NCBI GenBank assembly: GCA_016794365.1
Contig: JAEUKB010000037.1
Span: 62,001-126,000 of the forward strand
DNA: 64,000 bases
DNA from: Myxococcales bacterium
Lineage (GTDB): Bacteria; Myxococcota_A; Polyangia; Palsa-1104; JAEUJZ01
Direction: 5' to 3'
Part shown: in pieces, positions 27,243 to 36,637 of the stretch
How positions within the stretch are numbered: the stretch's first letter is position 1
Layout of the letters: each line of letters begins with the position of its first letter
Notes under the pieces: model-generated
Told to the model about the DNA's origin: nothing
The model's database searches: none
Seen by the model: the letters and a program-made list of their open reading frames with translations, nothing else
Translations under genes and position numbers: made by a program

Positions 27243-28244
27243 ATGCACAGTGCGACCAAGGCTGAAGCTGGCTCCGCAGCGACGGGGCTTCCCTCCACGC
27301 TCTCTGTTTCCGACGTTCGAGCGATTTATGACCTGCCGCTGCCCGCGCTGGTGCAGCGTGCGATGTCGGTTCATCAAGCGAATCACGATCCCGGCGAAGT
27401 GCAGCTCTGCTCGCTTCTGTCGGTGAAGACCGGCGGCTGTCAGGAAGACTGTGGCTACTGTCCTCAATCGGCGGCGCACGGAAACGTCGAGCCAGAGGCG
27501 ATGCTGACGGTGAAGGAAGTCCTGTCGAAGGCGGAGCTTGCCAAGTCGGCGGGTGCGACGCGGTTTTGCATGGGCGCAGCCTGGCGCAATGTCAAAGACG
27601 GTCCTGCGTTTGAGCGCGTGCTCGACATGGTGCGCGGCGTGCGATCGCTCGGAATGGAAGCCTGCGTGACGCTGGGCATGCTGACGGAAGAGCAAGCGGG
27701 CAAGCTCGCCGAGGCTGGTCTGACGGCGTATAACCACAACCTGGATACCTCGCGATCGTTTTACGGCAAGGTCATCACGACGCGAACCTACGACGATCGG
27801 CTGACCACGCTCCAGCGCGTCCGTCGAGCCGGTGTCAGCCTGTGCTGCGGCGGCATCATTGGTATGGGCGAGTCGGTCGATGATCGCTGCGCGCTGCTTC
27901 AGACGCTGGCGTCGCTCGATCCACCGCCGGAGAGTGTGCCGGTGAACGCGCTCGTCGCTGTGCCAGGCACTCCGCTGGAATTGCGACCCAAGATTGATCC
28001 GCTGGAGCTGGTTCGGACCATTGCGACGGCGCGCATCCTGATGCCCAAGAGCCGTGTCCGTCTGTCGGCGGGTCGCACCGAGCTAAGCCGGGAAGCTCAA
28101 GTGCTGTGCTTTCTCGTCGGTGCCAACTCGATTTTCTACGGCGATAAGCTGCTGACCACCGGCAATCCCGACTGTGATGCCGATCAAGCGCTGCTCAAAG
28201 CCGCTGGTCTGCATGCTGCCCCGTCGGAGTCTGTCTCGGCCTGA
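27243..28244 (+). CDS. bioB: biotin synthase
   Basis: A 333-residue radical SAM enzyme that inserts sulphur into dethiobiotin. The SAM cluster motif is [11 protein letters not shown] (CxxxCxxC); [37 protein letters not shown] and GGIIGMGES follow, and [11 protein letters not shown] near the end is typical. ATG 27243 gives the normal length. Its stop overlaps the next gene's start as TGATG (28242-28246), so the unusual amylase/radical-SAM protein is translated with it. No other biotin gene is present in the window. Confidence 0.95.
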   Translation: MHSATKAEAGSAATGLPSTLSVSDVRAIYDLPLPALVQRAMSVHQANHDPGEVQLCSLLSVKTGGCQEDCGYCPQSAAHGNVEPEAMLTVKEVLSKAELAKSAGATRFCMGAAWRNVKDGPAFERVLDMVRGVRSLGMEACVTLGMLTEEQAGKLAEAGLTAYNHNLDTSRSFYGKVITTRTYDDRLTTLQRVRRAGVSLCCGGIIGMGESVDDRCALLQTLASLDPPPESVPVNALVAVPGTPLELRPKIDPLELVRTIATARILMPKSRVRLSAGRTELSREAQVLCFLVGANSIFYGDKLLTTGNPDCDADQALLKAAGLHAAPSESVSA

Positions 28245-31200
28245 TGGCGCGCGCCTCGCTGGCTCTGTCGCTCTCGGAGCTGCGTCGTCCCCAGCTGGCC
28301 GACGACTGTCTACCCGTCTGTCTGCGCGTGCCCGACGCGCCGCCGCAGAGCGAGATCTACGGCGAGCTGCCGCACTTTTTTCGACCACATCCGCTGTCGC
28401 CTGGGCTCGACGGAGTTCCGCAGGTTACGCTTTCGCTGCGACCGGGGCTGTACAGCTACAAGCTGAAGCTTCCGAGTGGAACATGGCAGCTTCACGCTGA
28501 AAATCCGCGTACGCGCTCCGTCGAGGGTCTGCGCAATAACGTCCTGAGCATCGGGGGCTGCGACGAGCCCATCTTGCATGTGCCCGTGTTTCCCGATGTC
28601 TGCGCCGCGCCCGATGGCCGACTGACGATTCGTGCGGCGCTGCGGAAGTCGGCGGGATCATCGCTGACGCTGCGCTATCGCGAGCTGGATGTCGAGCGCG
28701 AGCTGGCGATGGACCTTGTCGGCGACGAAGACGAGCATCACTTGTTTGCGGTCAAGCTGCCGCTTTCGTCGTCGCGTGTGGACTATTTCTTTCGGCTGCC
28801 GTCGGGGAAGCTGGTGGGCGGTCCGTCTCAGTCCGCGCTGCGTGTGACGGTCCCGAAGTCCGATCTTCCGTCGTGGTGGCGAGATGCCGTGCTGTACAGC
28901 GTGCTCGTCGATCGGTTTCGTCGTGGCGACGGTCAGCCGTGGCCCGTTTTGACCGATGAGCGAGCGCGCGCAGGCGGTGATCTCGACGGAGTTTGTGCCG
29001 CGCTGCCCTATCTGTCCGACTTGGGCGTGACGGTGCTGCACCTGACACCGATCTGGCAGAGTCCGTCGGCGCATCGCTACGACGCCCAAAATCCGCTCGT
29101 CGTCGATCCCGCGCTGGGCGGGGAAGCCGCGCTGATTCGTCTGCTGCGTGAGTCAGAGCGCGTCGGTATTCGCATTTTGCTTGACATTACCTTGACACAT
29201 GTGAATCGCGACTTTTTGCCATTCTGTGATGTCCGTGCGCATGGCTTTCAATCGCTCTTTGCCGACTGGTTTCATCTGGAGCGCTGGCCATTTTCCGATG
29301 GACCGTCGCCGGGCTATCAGCACTATCAGCACGGTCAGTGGCAAGAGCCGCTGCTTGCCGTCGAGCATCCCGATGTCGCGACGTACTTGCTGAGCGTGCT
29401 GCTTCACTATGCGCAGCTTGGGGTGGCGGGCTTTCGACTGGACTCAGCGGCGGATGTTCCGACGGCGCTACTCTCGCTGCTGCGACAGGGTGTGCGTGCG
29501 GTGCGCAAAGACGCGCTGATCTTGGGAGAGCTGACCGTCGATAACATCGGGCACTACGTCGGACGCGGGCTTGACTGTGCGACCGAGCTTTCGCTTCAGC
29601 GACGACTCGTCGAGTGGCTGTCGGGTCGTCAGTCGGCGCTACAGCTTGCCAAGCATGCACAGCGACGAGCCTTTGTGCGCGGTCATCACCACGCGGCGCT
29701 GGGCATGACGGCGAGCCATGATCTTCCGCGTCTGCGCAGCCTGCTCGACGAACAAACGGCCCAGCTAGGTCACTTTGTCAGCCTGCTGCGTCCAGAAGTC
29801 CCGATGATCTATTACGGCGACGAGCTGGGAATGTACAGCGACGATCCTACCCGCGCGTTTGAAGATGTCTGGCCGGATCGAATGCCGCTCGACTGGTCGC
29901 AGGTTTCCGACGAAAATTCGACGCTGACGCTGTTTCGCTCGCTTCTGACGCTGCGGCAGAAGTTTCCGTCGCTGCGTCACGGTGACTGTCTGGAGCTGAC
30001 CGCGACCGATCAGCCCGAGCTGCTGATCTTCCGACGACAGCTCGGTGATGAAGTGCTGGAAGTCTATGCTCATGCACGCAGCGACGAGACTTCGTGCTTG
30101 CTGCGGACCGATTCTCCGTCGGATGTAGTGGTGCTGGCGACGCTCGGTCAGGTTGCAATCGATACAGCGACGAAGCGCGTGGCGCTGGGTCCGCTTTCTG
30201 CGGTCTTGCTAAGGCGCCAGCCACCGCCTGAAGTGATCCAGCTGTCCGACGAACTGACCAAGGGTGCAGCGACGCACATCCTGCAATCGTATCGGCTGGG
30301 CATCACAAGTGGACTGCTTCTTCCGTCGAAGCTGTATCTGACCGCGACGGAGCGCTGTAACCTGCGCTGTCAGCACTGCATCACGAGTGCGCCCGAAAAG
30401 ACAGCGACGAAGACTGCGCGTACGATGCAGCCGTGGGTGCTCGATGCGCTGGAAGATGCGATGGCGTCGGCCAGCTACTTTGGCTTTTCCCACGGCGGTG
30501 AGAGCCTGATGTCTGCGCAGTTTTTCGACATTCTGCGACGGATTCGACGTGCGCGACGCGGGCAACCTTATGACGTACACCTTCTGTCGAACGGAATGCT
30601 GCTCGACGAAGCGACGGTGGCAGCGCTGATCGAGCTGGGAGTAACCAGCTTGGCGGTTTCTCTCGATGGTGCGACGGAAGAAACCAACGATGAAATTCGC
30701 ACTGGCTGTGACCTTGGGCGCGTCTGGCACAACCTGAAGCATGCGACGGCACTGCGACGGAAGCTGCGCGCGGATCTGCGGATTGGCGTCTCGACGGTGG
30801 TGATGTGTCAAAACCTTGATGAGCTGCCGAAGCTGGCGCAGCAAGTCTGCGATCTGGGTCTCGACTGGCTGAAGCTGGAAGAGTGCTATCCAGTGAATCG
30901 CTTTGCGGCGCAGTCGCTGTTGCGTCCCGATTCGCGGCGTGTGCAAGCTGCCGTCGCTGCGGTCAAAGCAATCGTCGATCCAAACGGAGTCGTGCTGATC
31001 GAACATCTTCACCCGCCAAGTGGATGTCCGTGTCAAGAAAATACGAATCCGGGCCTGTCAGAGTTTCGTGCCACCGACGATTTTGCCAATCGCGCGCAGT
31101 TTCGACCGTGTCGCATGGCGTGGGAAGTGGCGTGTGTCGATCCCGACGGAGTGGTCCATGCAGGCGACTACGCAGAGCCCGCGCTCGGCAGCCTGGCTGT

Positions 31201-31303
31201 GCAGTCGTTTGTCGAGCTGTGGAATGGTCCACGCGCGGTGGCTCAGCGTCGAGATGCGCTCGGGCAGATCGATTCGCAGCTTCGCCAAGCCTGTCCGCAC
31301 TAG
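28244..31303 (+). CDS. fusion of GH13 amylase-family domain and radical SAM/SPASM domain
   Basis: A 1019-residue protein with two unrelated enzyme halves. Residues about 110-210 look like a beta-sandwich; residues about 220-560 are a GH13 barrel: DITLTH (Asp314, His319), GFRLDSAAD with the nucleophile Asp400, GELTVD with the acid/base Glu429, and TASHDLPR (His492, Asp493). After a beta C-domain (to about 670) comes a radical SAM domain with CNLRCQHC (Cys705, 709, 712), HGGESL and LSNGMLLDEATV, and a C-terminal cysteine-rich SPASM-like part (GCPC, FRPCRMAWEVACVDPDG). All catalytic residues appear kept. It is coupled to bioB by a one-base TGATG overlap. I know no described enzyme with this architecture. 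Confidence 0.85.
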   Translation: MARASLALSLSELRRPQLADDCLPVCLRVPDAPPQSEIYGELPHFFRPHPLSPGLDGVPQVTLSLRPGLYSYKLKLPSGTWQLHAENPRTRSVEGLRNNVLSIGGCDEPILHVPVFPDVCAAPDGRLTIRAALRKSAGSSLTLRYRELDVERELAMDLVGDEDEHHLFAVKLPLSSSRVDYFFRLPSGKLVGGPSQSALRVTVPKSDLPSWWRDAVLYSVLVDRFRRGDGQPWPVLTDERARAGGDLDGVCAALPYLSDLGVTVLHLTPIWQSPSAHRYDAQNPLVVDPALGGEAALIRLLRESERVGIRILLDITLTHVNRDFLPFCDVRAHGFQSLFADWFHLERWPFSDGPSPGYQHYQHGQWQEPLLAVEHPDVATYLLSVLLHYAQLGVAGFRLDSAADVPTALLSLLRQGVRAVRKDALILGELTVDNIGHYVGRGLDCATELSLQRRLVEWLSGRQSALQLAKHAQRRAFVRGHHHAALGMTASHDLPRLRSLLDEQTAQLGHFVSLLRPEVPMIYYGDELGMYSDDPTRAFEDVWPDRMPLDWSQVSDENSTLTLFRSLLTLRQKFPSLRHGDCLELTATDQPELLIFRRQLGDEVLEVYAHARSDETSCLLRTDSPSDVVVLATLGQVAIDTATKRVALGPLSAVLLRRQPPPEVIQLSDELTKGAATHILQSYRLGITSGLLLPSKLYLTATERCNLRCQHCITSAPEKTATKTARTMQPWVLDALEDAMASASYFGFSHGGESLMSAQFFDILRRIRRARRGQPYDVHLLSNGMLLDEATVAALIELGVTSLAVSLDGATEETNDEIRTGCDLGRVWHNLKHATALRRKLRADLRIGVSTVVMCQNLDELPKLAQQVCDLGLDWLKLEECYPVNRFAAQSLLRPDSRRVQAAVAAVKAIVDPNGVVLIEHLHPPSGCPCQENTNPGLSEFRATDDFANRAQFRPCRMAWEVACVDPDGVVHAGDYAEPALGSLAVQSFVELWNGPRAVAQRRDALGQIDSQLRQACPH

Positions 31304-32416
31304 CTATTGCAGGTCCACCTGGTGATACAGCTTGGCGAGCAGAAACGGCAGCATCATCGTCAGCGTGATCGACAGCATCGACAGACCGCTCATCCCGTGG
31401 ATTCGTCCGTCGGACAGCTCGCGCAGAAAGATCGGTCCCAAGCTGGCTCCGACGGCGGCGGCCAGGTGTTGAATGGCCGACTGAAGCGACTGATAGCGCG
31501 CACGCTCTGACGGAGCTGCGACGCGACTACAGGTTGTGTTCACACAGACGTTGCGCGACGAAGAGCTGACGAGAAAGCCCACGAAGAGCACTGCGACGGG
31601 CAGGATCGCGCGACCGGGCAGAAAGCCCAGCGCCAAGTCGAGAACGAGCAGCGCGCTGGTCCAGACCATCAGCTTCGGGGCTCCGTAGCGATCGACCAGC
31701 CAGCCGATGATTCGCATGGAAACGAAGCTGCAAGCGCCGCCGATGGCGTACAGGTATTCCATGCTCTGTCGGGGCATTCCGCAGTTCCTGATGAGGTACG
31801 GAGCGATATTGGGGACGATTGCGAAGGTTGCGACGTTGCTTAGCGCGATGGTGAGCAGGGCCAAGCGGACCACTCTGCGCGTCAACAATTCATGAAGGCT
31901 GCGCGGCGGTGCGCTGTGTGTTAGGTGCGCACGCAGCGACGGAAGCGAAAAAGAAGTCATCACGGTCACGATCAGTCCAATGGCAGCGACGACGAAGAAC
32001 GGTGTCCGCAAGCCGCCGTGACGAGCCAGCCAGAGTCCTGTCGGAACTCCGACGACGGATGCAACCGAAAACGCGCCCATGACCGCACCGATCGCTCGTC
32101 CGCGCCGCTCAAGCGGAACCAGATCCGTCAGTGCCGAGACAGCCAGCGACGTGGCTGGGCCGCCAAACAGTCCCGCGAGAAGCCGTGCGGCCATCATCGA
32201 CTTGAACCCGACGGCAAAACCGCCCGCCGCTGTTCCCGTCACCAGCCCGAGGAGCGCCCACAAGAGCGCCGTCTTGCGATCAAACCGATCGAGGAGCCAC
32301 GCTCCGAGCAGTCCGGCCAGCGACGCGGACACCGCATACGACGCACCCAAAAGCCCGAGCAGCGACGCCGGAATATGCAGCTCAGTCGTAAAGTCCGGCC
32401 CGAGCGGCATGATCAT
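31304..32416 (-). pseudogene. MFS transporter, 3' part of a gene split by the island
   Basis: This reads as a 370-residue MFS protein starting MIMPLGPDFTTELHI, but family members begin about 30 residues earlier with a first membrane helix ending LDFMIMMPLGP. The missing part is found at 41034-41120 on the other side of the island. The remaining 11 or so helices carry the motif LDRFDRKTALL and the drug-efflux-like GVPTGLW. The ATG codons at the junction let an ORF persist, yet the first helix is lost, so function is doubtful while the island is present. It ends base-to-base against the fusion gene. Confidence 0.85.
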
Positions 32417-32427
32417 CTAGTAACGGG
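32409..32427. other. left attachment junction of element A
   Basis: Host MFS sequence meets element sequence at GATCAT; read outward on the minus strand, the element end is CCCGTTACTAGATGATCAT, which mirrors the right end CCCGGTGACTAGATCATCAT at 37416-37435 (an imperfect terminal inverted repeat). Confidence 0.75.
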
Positions 32428-32446
32428 AATTACTAAAAAATGATGT

Positions 32447-32470
32447 AATGATCATGCCTTCCGTTGCTGT
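32447..32470 (+). repeat. outer arm-type inverted repeat, left copy
   Basis: A 24-base sequence containing CATGCCTTCCGTTGCTGT lies 30 bases inside the left junction. Its reverse complement, with two mismatches, is at 40984-41007 inside the right junction. The position fits an integrase arm-binding site or a terminal repeat. Confidence 0.8.
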
Positions 32471-32550
32471 GCGCATCTGCTCACATGACGATCTCTAGCG
32501 TTCTGGACGCGCTTTTTTGGCGATCGGAAGGCACACGAAAGGCACCGGAC

Positions 32551-33615
32551 ATGGGAGAGGTGATTCGCAAGGTCAACGCGGCAGGGCGCTTCGTCGGCTG
32601 GTACATCCGCTTCGTCGATGCTGATGGAAAGAGGCGAGCGAGAGCAACGAAGGCCACGTCGGCGGCAGACGCTCGTCGGATTCTCATCGAGCTAGAAGCC
32701 CAAGCGGGAAGACGGCGACTCGGTGTCCCCGAGCGTCCCCAGCCGATCAAGGGCGTCGAGTTGATAGACCGCTGGCTCGATGAGTACCAGCCAAGGACAC
32801 GAGATCGCCGTCGCTGGGTCATCAAGCAGCGATACAACCTCGCATCCGTACTGCCGCACATCACAGGCATTGTCACCCGTACCGATGCCATCCGGATCGT
32901 CCGCAAGCTCAGCGACAATAGAAAGGCGAACACGGTACGTGCCTGTGTCGGCGCGCTCAAAAGTGCTTGGAAGTGGGCTGTCTCCATGGGTATCTCCGAC
33001 TGCAATCCGTGGGACATGCGCTTGCCACCGCCGGAGCGCAAGAACGACTATCTCTCGCGTGAGGAGGTTGCCCGCCTGCTTGCTGCCGTCGATGCTGATA
33101 CGCAGCCGCACCGGGACGTGCTCGCCATTGCCGTGCGCCTCGCGATCTACGCCGGTCTGCGTGTGTGCGAGGTCTACGGCCTTCGCTGGCGCAGCGTCGA
33201 TTTCGATCGCAACGTCATCGTCATTCGCCATGGCTTTCGAGACAGCCCGACGAAATCCCGACGAGAGCGAGTCATTCCGATCGCCGATCAGCTTTGCGAG
33301 CACCTCGCTTCTTGGCGGCAGCGCTGCCCATCGCAGGACTACGTCTGTCCGACCTTTTCATCGACGACGGGTAAGTGGTTCGCGGCTCGCGTCCGTTCAG
33401 ACATTCGCCGCTTTTACCGCAAGGCTGACCTCCCCATTCCGTCGTCGCCATGGCATGTGCTCCGCCACACCTTCGCGTCACATTTCCTCATGTCTGGCGG
33501 CGGTCTGCTGACGCTACAGCGCATCTTGGGACACACCAGCCTGACGCACACGCAGATCTATAGCCACCTGTCGGACGAGCACGTAGCCATCGAGATGAAG
33601 CGGCTCAGGCTCTAG
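32551..33615 (+). CDS. tyrosine recombinase / integrase A
   Basis: A 354-residue phage-type integrase. The N-terminal part (MGEVIRKVNAAGRFVGWYIR) is a three-stranded AP2-like arm-binding domain, followed by a SAM-like core-binding domain (about 75-165). The catalytic residues are all present: Arg204 (AGLRVCEV), His302 and Arg305 (HVLRHT), His328 (LGHTS) and the nucleophile Tyr337 (QIYSH). ATG 32551 was chosen because integrase B has the same MGEVIRK start with a perfect Shine-Dalgarno; an upstream in-frame extension to 32464 is not conserved. It reads inward from the left end. Confidence 0.93.
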   Translation: MGEVIRKVNAAGRFVGWYIRFVDADGKRRARATKATSAADARRILIELEAQAGRRRLGVPERPQPIKGVELIDRWLDEYQPRTRDRRRWVIKQRYNLASVLPHITGIVTRTDAIRIVRKLSDNRKANTVRACVGALKSAWKWAVSMGISDCNPWDMRLPPPERKNDYLSREEVARLLAAVDADTQPHRDVLAIAVRLAIYAGLRVCEVYGLRWRSVDFDRNVIVIRHGFRDSPTKSRRERVIPIADQLCEHLASWRQRCPSQDYVCPTFSSTTGKWFAARVRSDIRRFYRKADLPIPSSPWHVLRHTFASHFLMSGGGLLTLQRILGHTSLTHTQIYSHLSDEHVAIEMKRLRL

Positions 33616-33663
33616 TGCCCGATCGCTAGCTCGGAGGTGGGTTCGGTGCGGCGCGTTCCGGTC

Positions 33664-34584
33664 TTAGTTGTCGCCAAGCACTTCGTCGGCGGACTTGGCG
33701 GTGGCGGCGCGGGCGATCCAGCGGTCGAGCTGTGTGCGGTCTTGGCAACTCAGGATTCGGGCGCGCACTCGCGAATCGACGGGGATGTTGCGGGCAGATA
33801 GAAACGCCAGAACGCTCTCGGCGATGCCAGCGGCTTTGCCCTTCTCGATGCCTTCTTCGTAGCCGGCGCGGAGCCACGGAAAATCACGAATCGGGTCGAG
33901 CATGTAGTGTCTCCTTTCGACGACTTCTCGGACTATGCCTTGGACTTTCTGCTTCGACAAGTGCAGCGTCGCAAACGTCGCCGCCTGGTCCATCATCAGC
34001 TTGCGCTGCGCGTCGGTGATAGGTGGGCGCAGATCGCTGGGGTTCGGCGCGCTCTGGTCGGTGTCGAGGTCGATGATTCTATCGAGGACGCGAGCAAGCA
34101 GCGTCGCGCGATCGCCGTCTTGGGGCTGCATCGCGGGCACCATCGGTAGCACCTGGCGAATGCCAAGGAATAGTGCCTGCTCGGCTGGCTCGTCGTAGAT
34201 GCGACGAACGCTTATCAGATGACGACTTTCACGACCTGCACGACCGCCGAATACGTATTCATCGGGAACGGATGCTTGGGGCGTAAAGGCGAGCAGCACC
34301 GTCTCGACGGGCAGCCGATACTGACGATGCGCCAGCGCCGCCCGCAGCAGCAGATCGAGCGGCAGATCGGCATCACCTTGGCACTGACACTCGATGAGAT
34401 ACAGCGTCGGCGGTGCTCCGTCTGCTTCGCTGCGAAAAATGAGGTCGGCCCGACGCAGCGTCGAAGGAAGCTCCTCGGAAAGCCGCACCACTTCACCGCG
34501 CACACCGGGCAAAAGCCACGGCAAAAGCGAAACGAAGTGATGCGTCACCAGCTCTTTGAACGACGTATCGAAGCGGCCCGCCAT
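33664..34584 (-). CDS. Rpn-family recombination-promoting nuclease / PD-(D/E)XK transposase-like
   Basis: A 306-residue protein of the Rpn (PDDEXK, transposase_31-like) group. The N-terminus MAGRFDTSFKELVTHHFVSL and the nuclease core with ADLIFR followed by LYLIECQCQGD (E-x-Q in place of E-x-K, as usual in Rpn) define it. The C-terminus contains GYEEGIEKGKAAGIAESVL, the helix repeat typical of the family. Rpn proteins cut DNA and are proposed to promote RecA-independent recombination or act in phage defence. A 14-base palindrome lies immediately before the start. Confidence 0.8.
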   Translation of the reverse strand: MAGRFDTSFKELVTHHFVSLLPWLLPGVRGEVVRLSEELPSTLRRADLIFRSEADGAPPTLYLIECQCQGDADLPLDLLLRAALAHRQYRLPVETVLLAFTPQASVPDEYVFGGRAGRESRHLISVRRIYDEPAEQALFLGIRQVLPMVPAMQPQDGDRATLLARVLDRIIDLDTDQSAPNPSDLRPPITDAQRKLMMDQAATFATLHLSKQKVQGIVREVVERRHYMLDPIRDFPWLRAGYEEGIEKGKAAGIAESVLAFLSARNIPVDSRVRARILSCQDRTQLDRWIARAATAKSADEVLGDN

Positions 34585-34591
34585 GCGAAGG

Positions 34592-34605
34592 GGGTCTATA
34601 GACCC
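34592..34605. promoter_or_regulatory. perfect 14-bp palindrome upstream of the Rpn gene
   Basis: GGGTCTATAGACCC lies eight bases upstream of the minus-strand start codon. Such a position fits an operator that overlaps the ribosome-binding region; no regulator is assigned. Confidence 0.45.
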
Positions 34606-34794
34606 GGCCCGGCAAGCTCGCCACCGCTTTTGTACATGAGCCCGTCACGATTTTTGTGCCATCCGCCAGTCCCAGTGGTCCAGCTAGACAGTGCGCGATC
34701 AAGCCTGTGCCGATCGGGTTGAGTTTACGGATGGACCACACCTGGGCCATAGCACTTGACGGCTCGGCGTGCCGATAATCTGGGCGGGGGTTTC

Positions 34795-35913
34795 ATGCTG
34801 CGAGCGCGCGTTTGCTCATTTTGTGGCGGCGACATGCCTGCATCGGGTCGCATCGATCGCCGGTACTGTCGCCCGAGCTGTCGGACGCTTGCCTACAGGC
34901 ACCGGCGGAGTGGGCGGCGAAATGATCGGGGCTCGCTGCTTGATGTGGTGCGGGCGCTGGAGTTGCGTTTGTCCGCGACAGTGGCCGAGCTGCTCGATAT
35001 CCGGCAACGCTTTGCGTCGGAGCTGGGGCACGACGTGGCGCACGTCACGCTGGCGAATCTCGTCGCGGCGCATGAGCGGGACGCGGCGGCGCTGAAAACT
35101 GCGCTGCGCGAGCAGGAGTCGCAGCATCAGCACCTCGTCACGCTGGAAGGGCAGCGAAACGCGCTGCGCAGTGAAGTGGCCGAGCTGACGCAGCGGATCG
35201 AGCAGACACAGCGAGCGCAGCAGCAGCGAGAGCAGGAACTTCTCGACGAGCTGAGACGGCAGCGCGAGCACTACGAGTCGCTTCGTGAGTCGCCCGCGCC
35301 GCTCTATCCGTCGCTGGTCGCTCGCCCGACCCCGCCCGAGCCGCCGCCATGGGTTTCGTCGCCCGGATCGTCCACGGTGCGGAGTTCCGAGCCGCCCGCG
35401 CATGCCGGGTTGCGCGTCGAGCGACCCCATGCCGAACCGCTGCGCCCCGCGAATCCGCCAAAGCCACCCGTTCGCACCGAGCCAGCATCACAAAAAAACG
35501 AGCGCAGCCACGGAAAGCCCGAGCAGCCCCGTCGAGTCACCAACTGGCCTCGCATCGAGCAGTTTGCCGAGCGCACGATGCGGCGACGGATGCCCGAGTA
35601 CATCAAGCTTCATCGGCCCGACCTCAAGCGCGACCTTCAGTACGAGCTGACGGGCGAGGAAGGGCCACTTCACAATGTCGCACGACTCTTGTCGCGGCTG
35701 ATCTTCGTCGGACTATCGCGGGGGCAGGCTGCGGGCGATGTGCCGGGGTTTGCTGCGGCATGCGTCGGTAAGCTGTTCCGACACCTAGCTGCCGACCCGA
35801 TGGACCAGGCGCTATGCGGGAAGTGGCCGCGCGAGGAGCGAGCGGCGATCGAGTGGCTGGCGTATCAGCTTGTCATCGCGATGATGGGGGACTTTGGCCG
35901 ACTCAACGAGTAG
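34795..35913 (+). CDS. zinc-ribbon / coiled-coil protein of unknown function
   Basis: A 372-residue protein. ATG 34795, after GGGGG, begins MLRARVCSFCGGDMP; Cys7, Cys10, Cys25 and Cys29 (YCRPSCR) form a small zinc finger. Residues about 55-170 are a long Gln/Glu/Arg-rich coiled coil (EQTQRAQQQREQELLDELRR), 175-260 are Pro-rich and disordered, and the last 110 residues form a compact helical domain (IEQFAERTMRRRMPEYIKLH). An in-frame earlier start at 34756 is less likely. I recognise no family; a DNA-binding role for the element is a guess. Confidence 0.55.
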   Translation: MLRARVCSFCGGDMPASGRIDRRYCRPSCRTLAYRHRRSGRRNDRGSLLDVVRALELRLSATVAELLDIRQRFASELGHDVAHVTLANLVAAHERDAAALKTALREQESQHQHLVTLEGQRNALRSEVAELTQRIEQTQRAQQQREQELLDELRRQREHYESLRESPAPLYPSLVARPTPPEPPPWVSSPGSSTVRSSEPPAHAGLRVERPHAEPLRPANPPKPPVRTEPASQKNERSHGKPEQPRRVTNWPRIEQFAERTMRRRMPEYIKLHRPDLKRDLQYELTGEEGPLHNVARLLSRLIFVGLSRGQAAGDVPGFAAACVGKLFRHLAADPMDQALCGKWPREERAAIEWLAYQLVIAMMGDFGRLNE

Positions 35914-35949
35914 CCGTTGCGGGCAGCGGTCCGAAGAGTCAACGAGCTG

Positions 35950-36279
35950 TCAACGAATCGCCTCAAACGACCGAAACAGCGTCAGCACCTCGGCCTTCGT
36001 CGGTCGCGGATAAAACCGCACCCCTGGCCCGTCGATGTCCCACGCGATCACCTGCCACTTGGGCCGCCTCGTCCCCGCTTGCTCCCGCACAGCCTGAAGC
36101 ACCAGCCGCTGCCGCTTCCCGTCCGCAACCACCTCCACCCGCCGCATCGCCAGCACCCGATACAGCCGCCTGTGCTCGCCAAAAAAACGCTGAATCACCC
36201 CAACGATGAATCGCTCTTTTTCGTCGGTGAGGTCGAAGGTAATGGCCTGACTTGGGAATGGGGAAGCTGTCGAACTCAT
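35950..36279 (-). CDS. small hypothetical protein of element A
   Basis: A 109-residue protein starting MSSTASPFPSQAITFDLTDE at an ATG 24 residues inside the longest frame. It contains a basic helix (IVGVIQRFFGEHRRLYRVLA) and a beta-rich C-terminus with WQVIAWDIDG. It is divergent from the RHH gene, with the inverted repeat at 36302-36338 between them. No family recognised; the start is uncertain. Confidence 0.45.
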   Translation of the reverse strand: MSSTASPFPSQAITFDLTDEKERFIVGVIQRFFGEHRRLYRVLAMRRVEVVADGKRQRLVLQAVREQAGTRRPKWQVIAWDIDGPGVRFYPRPTKAEVLTLFRSFEAIR

Positions 36280-36301
36280 GCGCAGGGTCTTACCATGTGA
36301 T

Positions 36302-36338
36302 ATGCAAAATACATCACAAAATGGGATGCATTTTGCAT
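36302..36338. promoter_or_regulatory. inverted-repeat operator between divergent genes
   Basis: ATGCAAAATACATC (36302-36315) and GATGCATTTTGCAT (36325-36338) are inverted copies with one mismatch, separated by nine bases. Their place about 50 bases before the RHH gene and 22 bases before the divergent ORF suits an autoregulatory site. Confidence 0.6.
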
Positions 36339-36386
36339 CATCAACAACCATGCAGTCTGCGACTTAGCGCGTGCTATTTCTCCGAC

Positions 36387-36623
36387 GTGGACCCCTTTGA
36401 GCTTCGCAGTCGAACGAAACGAACCGGCTACCTCGCTCCGATTCGCGTGAGCGATCACGAAAAGCAAATCATCGAGTGGCTGGCCAAGCGCCTCTCCGAA
36501 CGAGAAGGCCGCACCGTGTCCCAAGCCGACGTAATCCGCCAAGCCTTGGCCCTTCTCTACGAACGAGAACAATCCGCAGCCAAGGCCAACAACGAATTGT
36601 CCCCCATTGAACCGCTTCGGTAA
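36387..36623 (+). CDS. ribbon-helix-helix-like regulator
   Basis: A 78-residue protein if started at GTG 36387. The sequence YLAPIRVSDHEKQIIEWLAK, then REGRTVSQADVIRQALALLY, has the strand-helix-helix pattern of RHH DNA-binding proteins, including the conserved VIRQAL second helix. It lies 14 bases before the Death-like/EAD gene and next to an inverted repeat, so it is likely an antitoxin or repressor for that gene. The frame is open upstream to 36252, but that part is not RHH-like and crosses the operator. Confidence 0.6.
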   Translation: MDPFELRSRTKRTGYLAPIRVSDHEKQIIEWLAKRLSEREGRTVSQADVIRQALALLYEREQSAAKANNELSPIEPLR

Positions 36624-36637
36624 AAGGGTATTGCAAA

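Noticed and set aside
32464..32550. N-terminal extension of integrase A
   Set aside because: Integrase B and the family start at MGEVIRK; the extension runs through the arm-type repeat.
34756..34779. TTGACG ... GATAAT as a promoter for the zinc-ribbon gene
   Set aside because: The spacer is only 12 bases, too short for a sigma-70 promoter.
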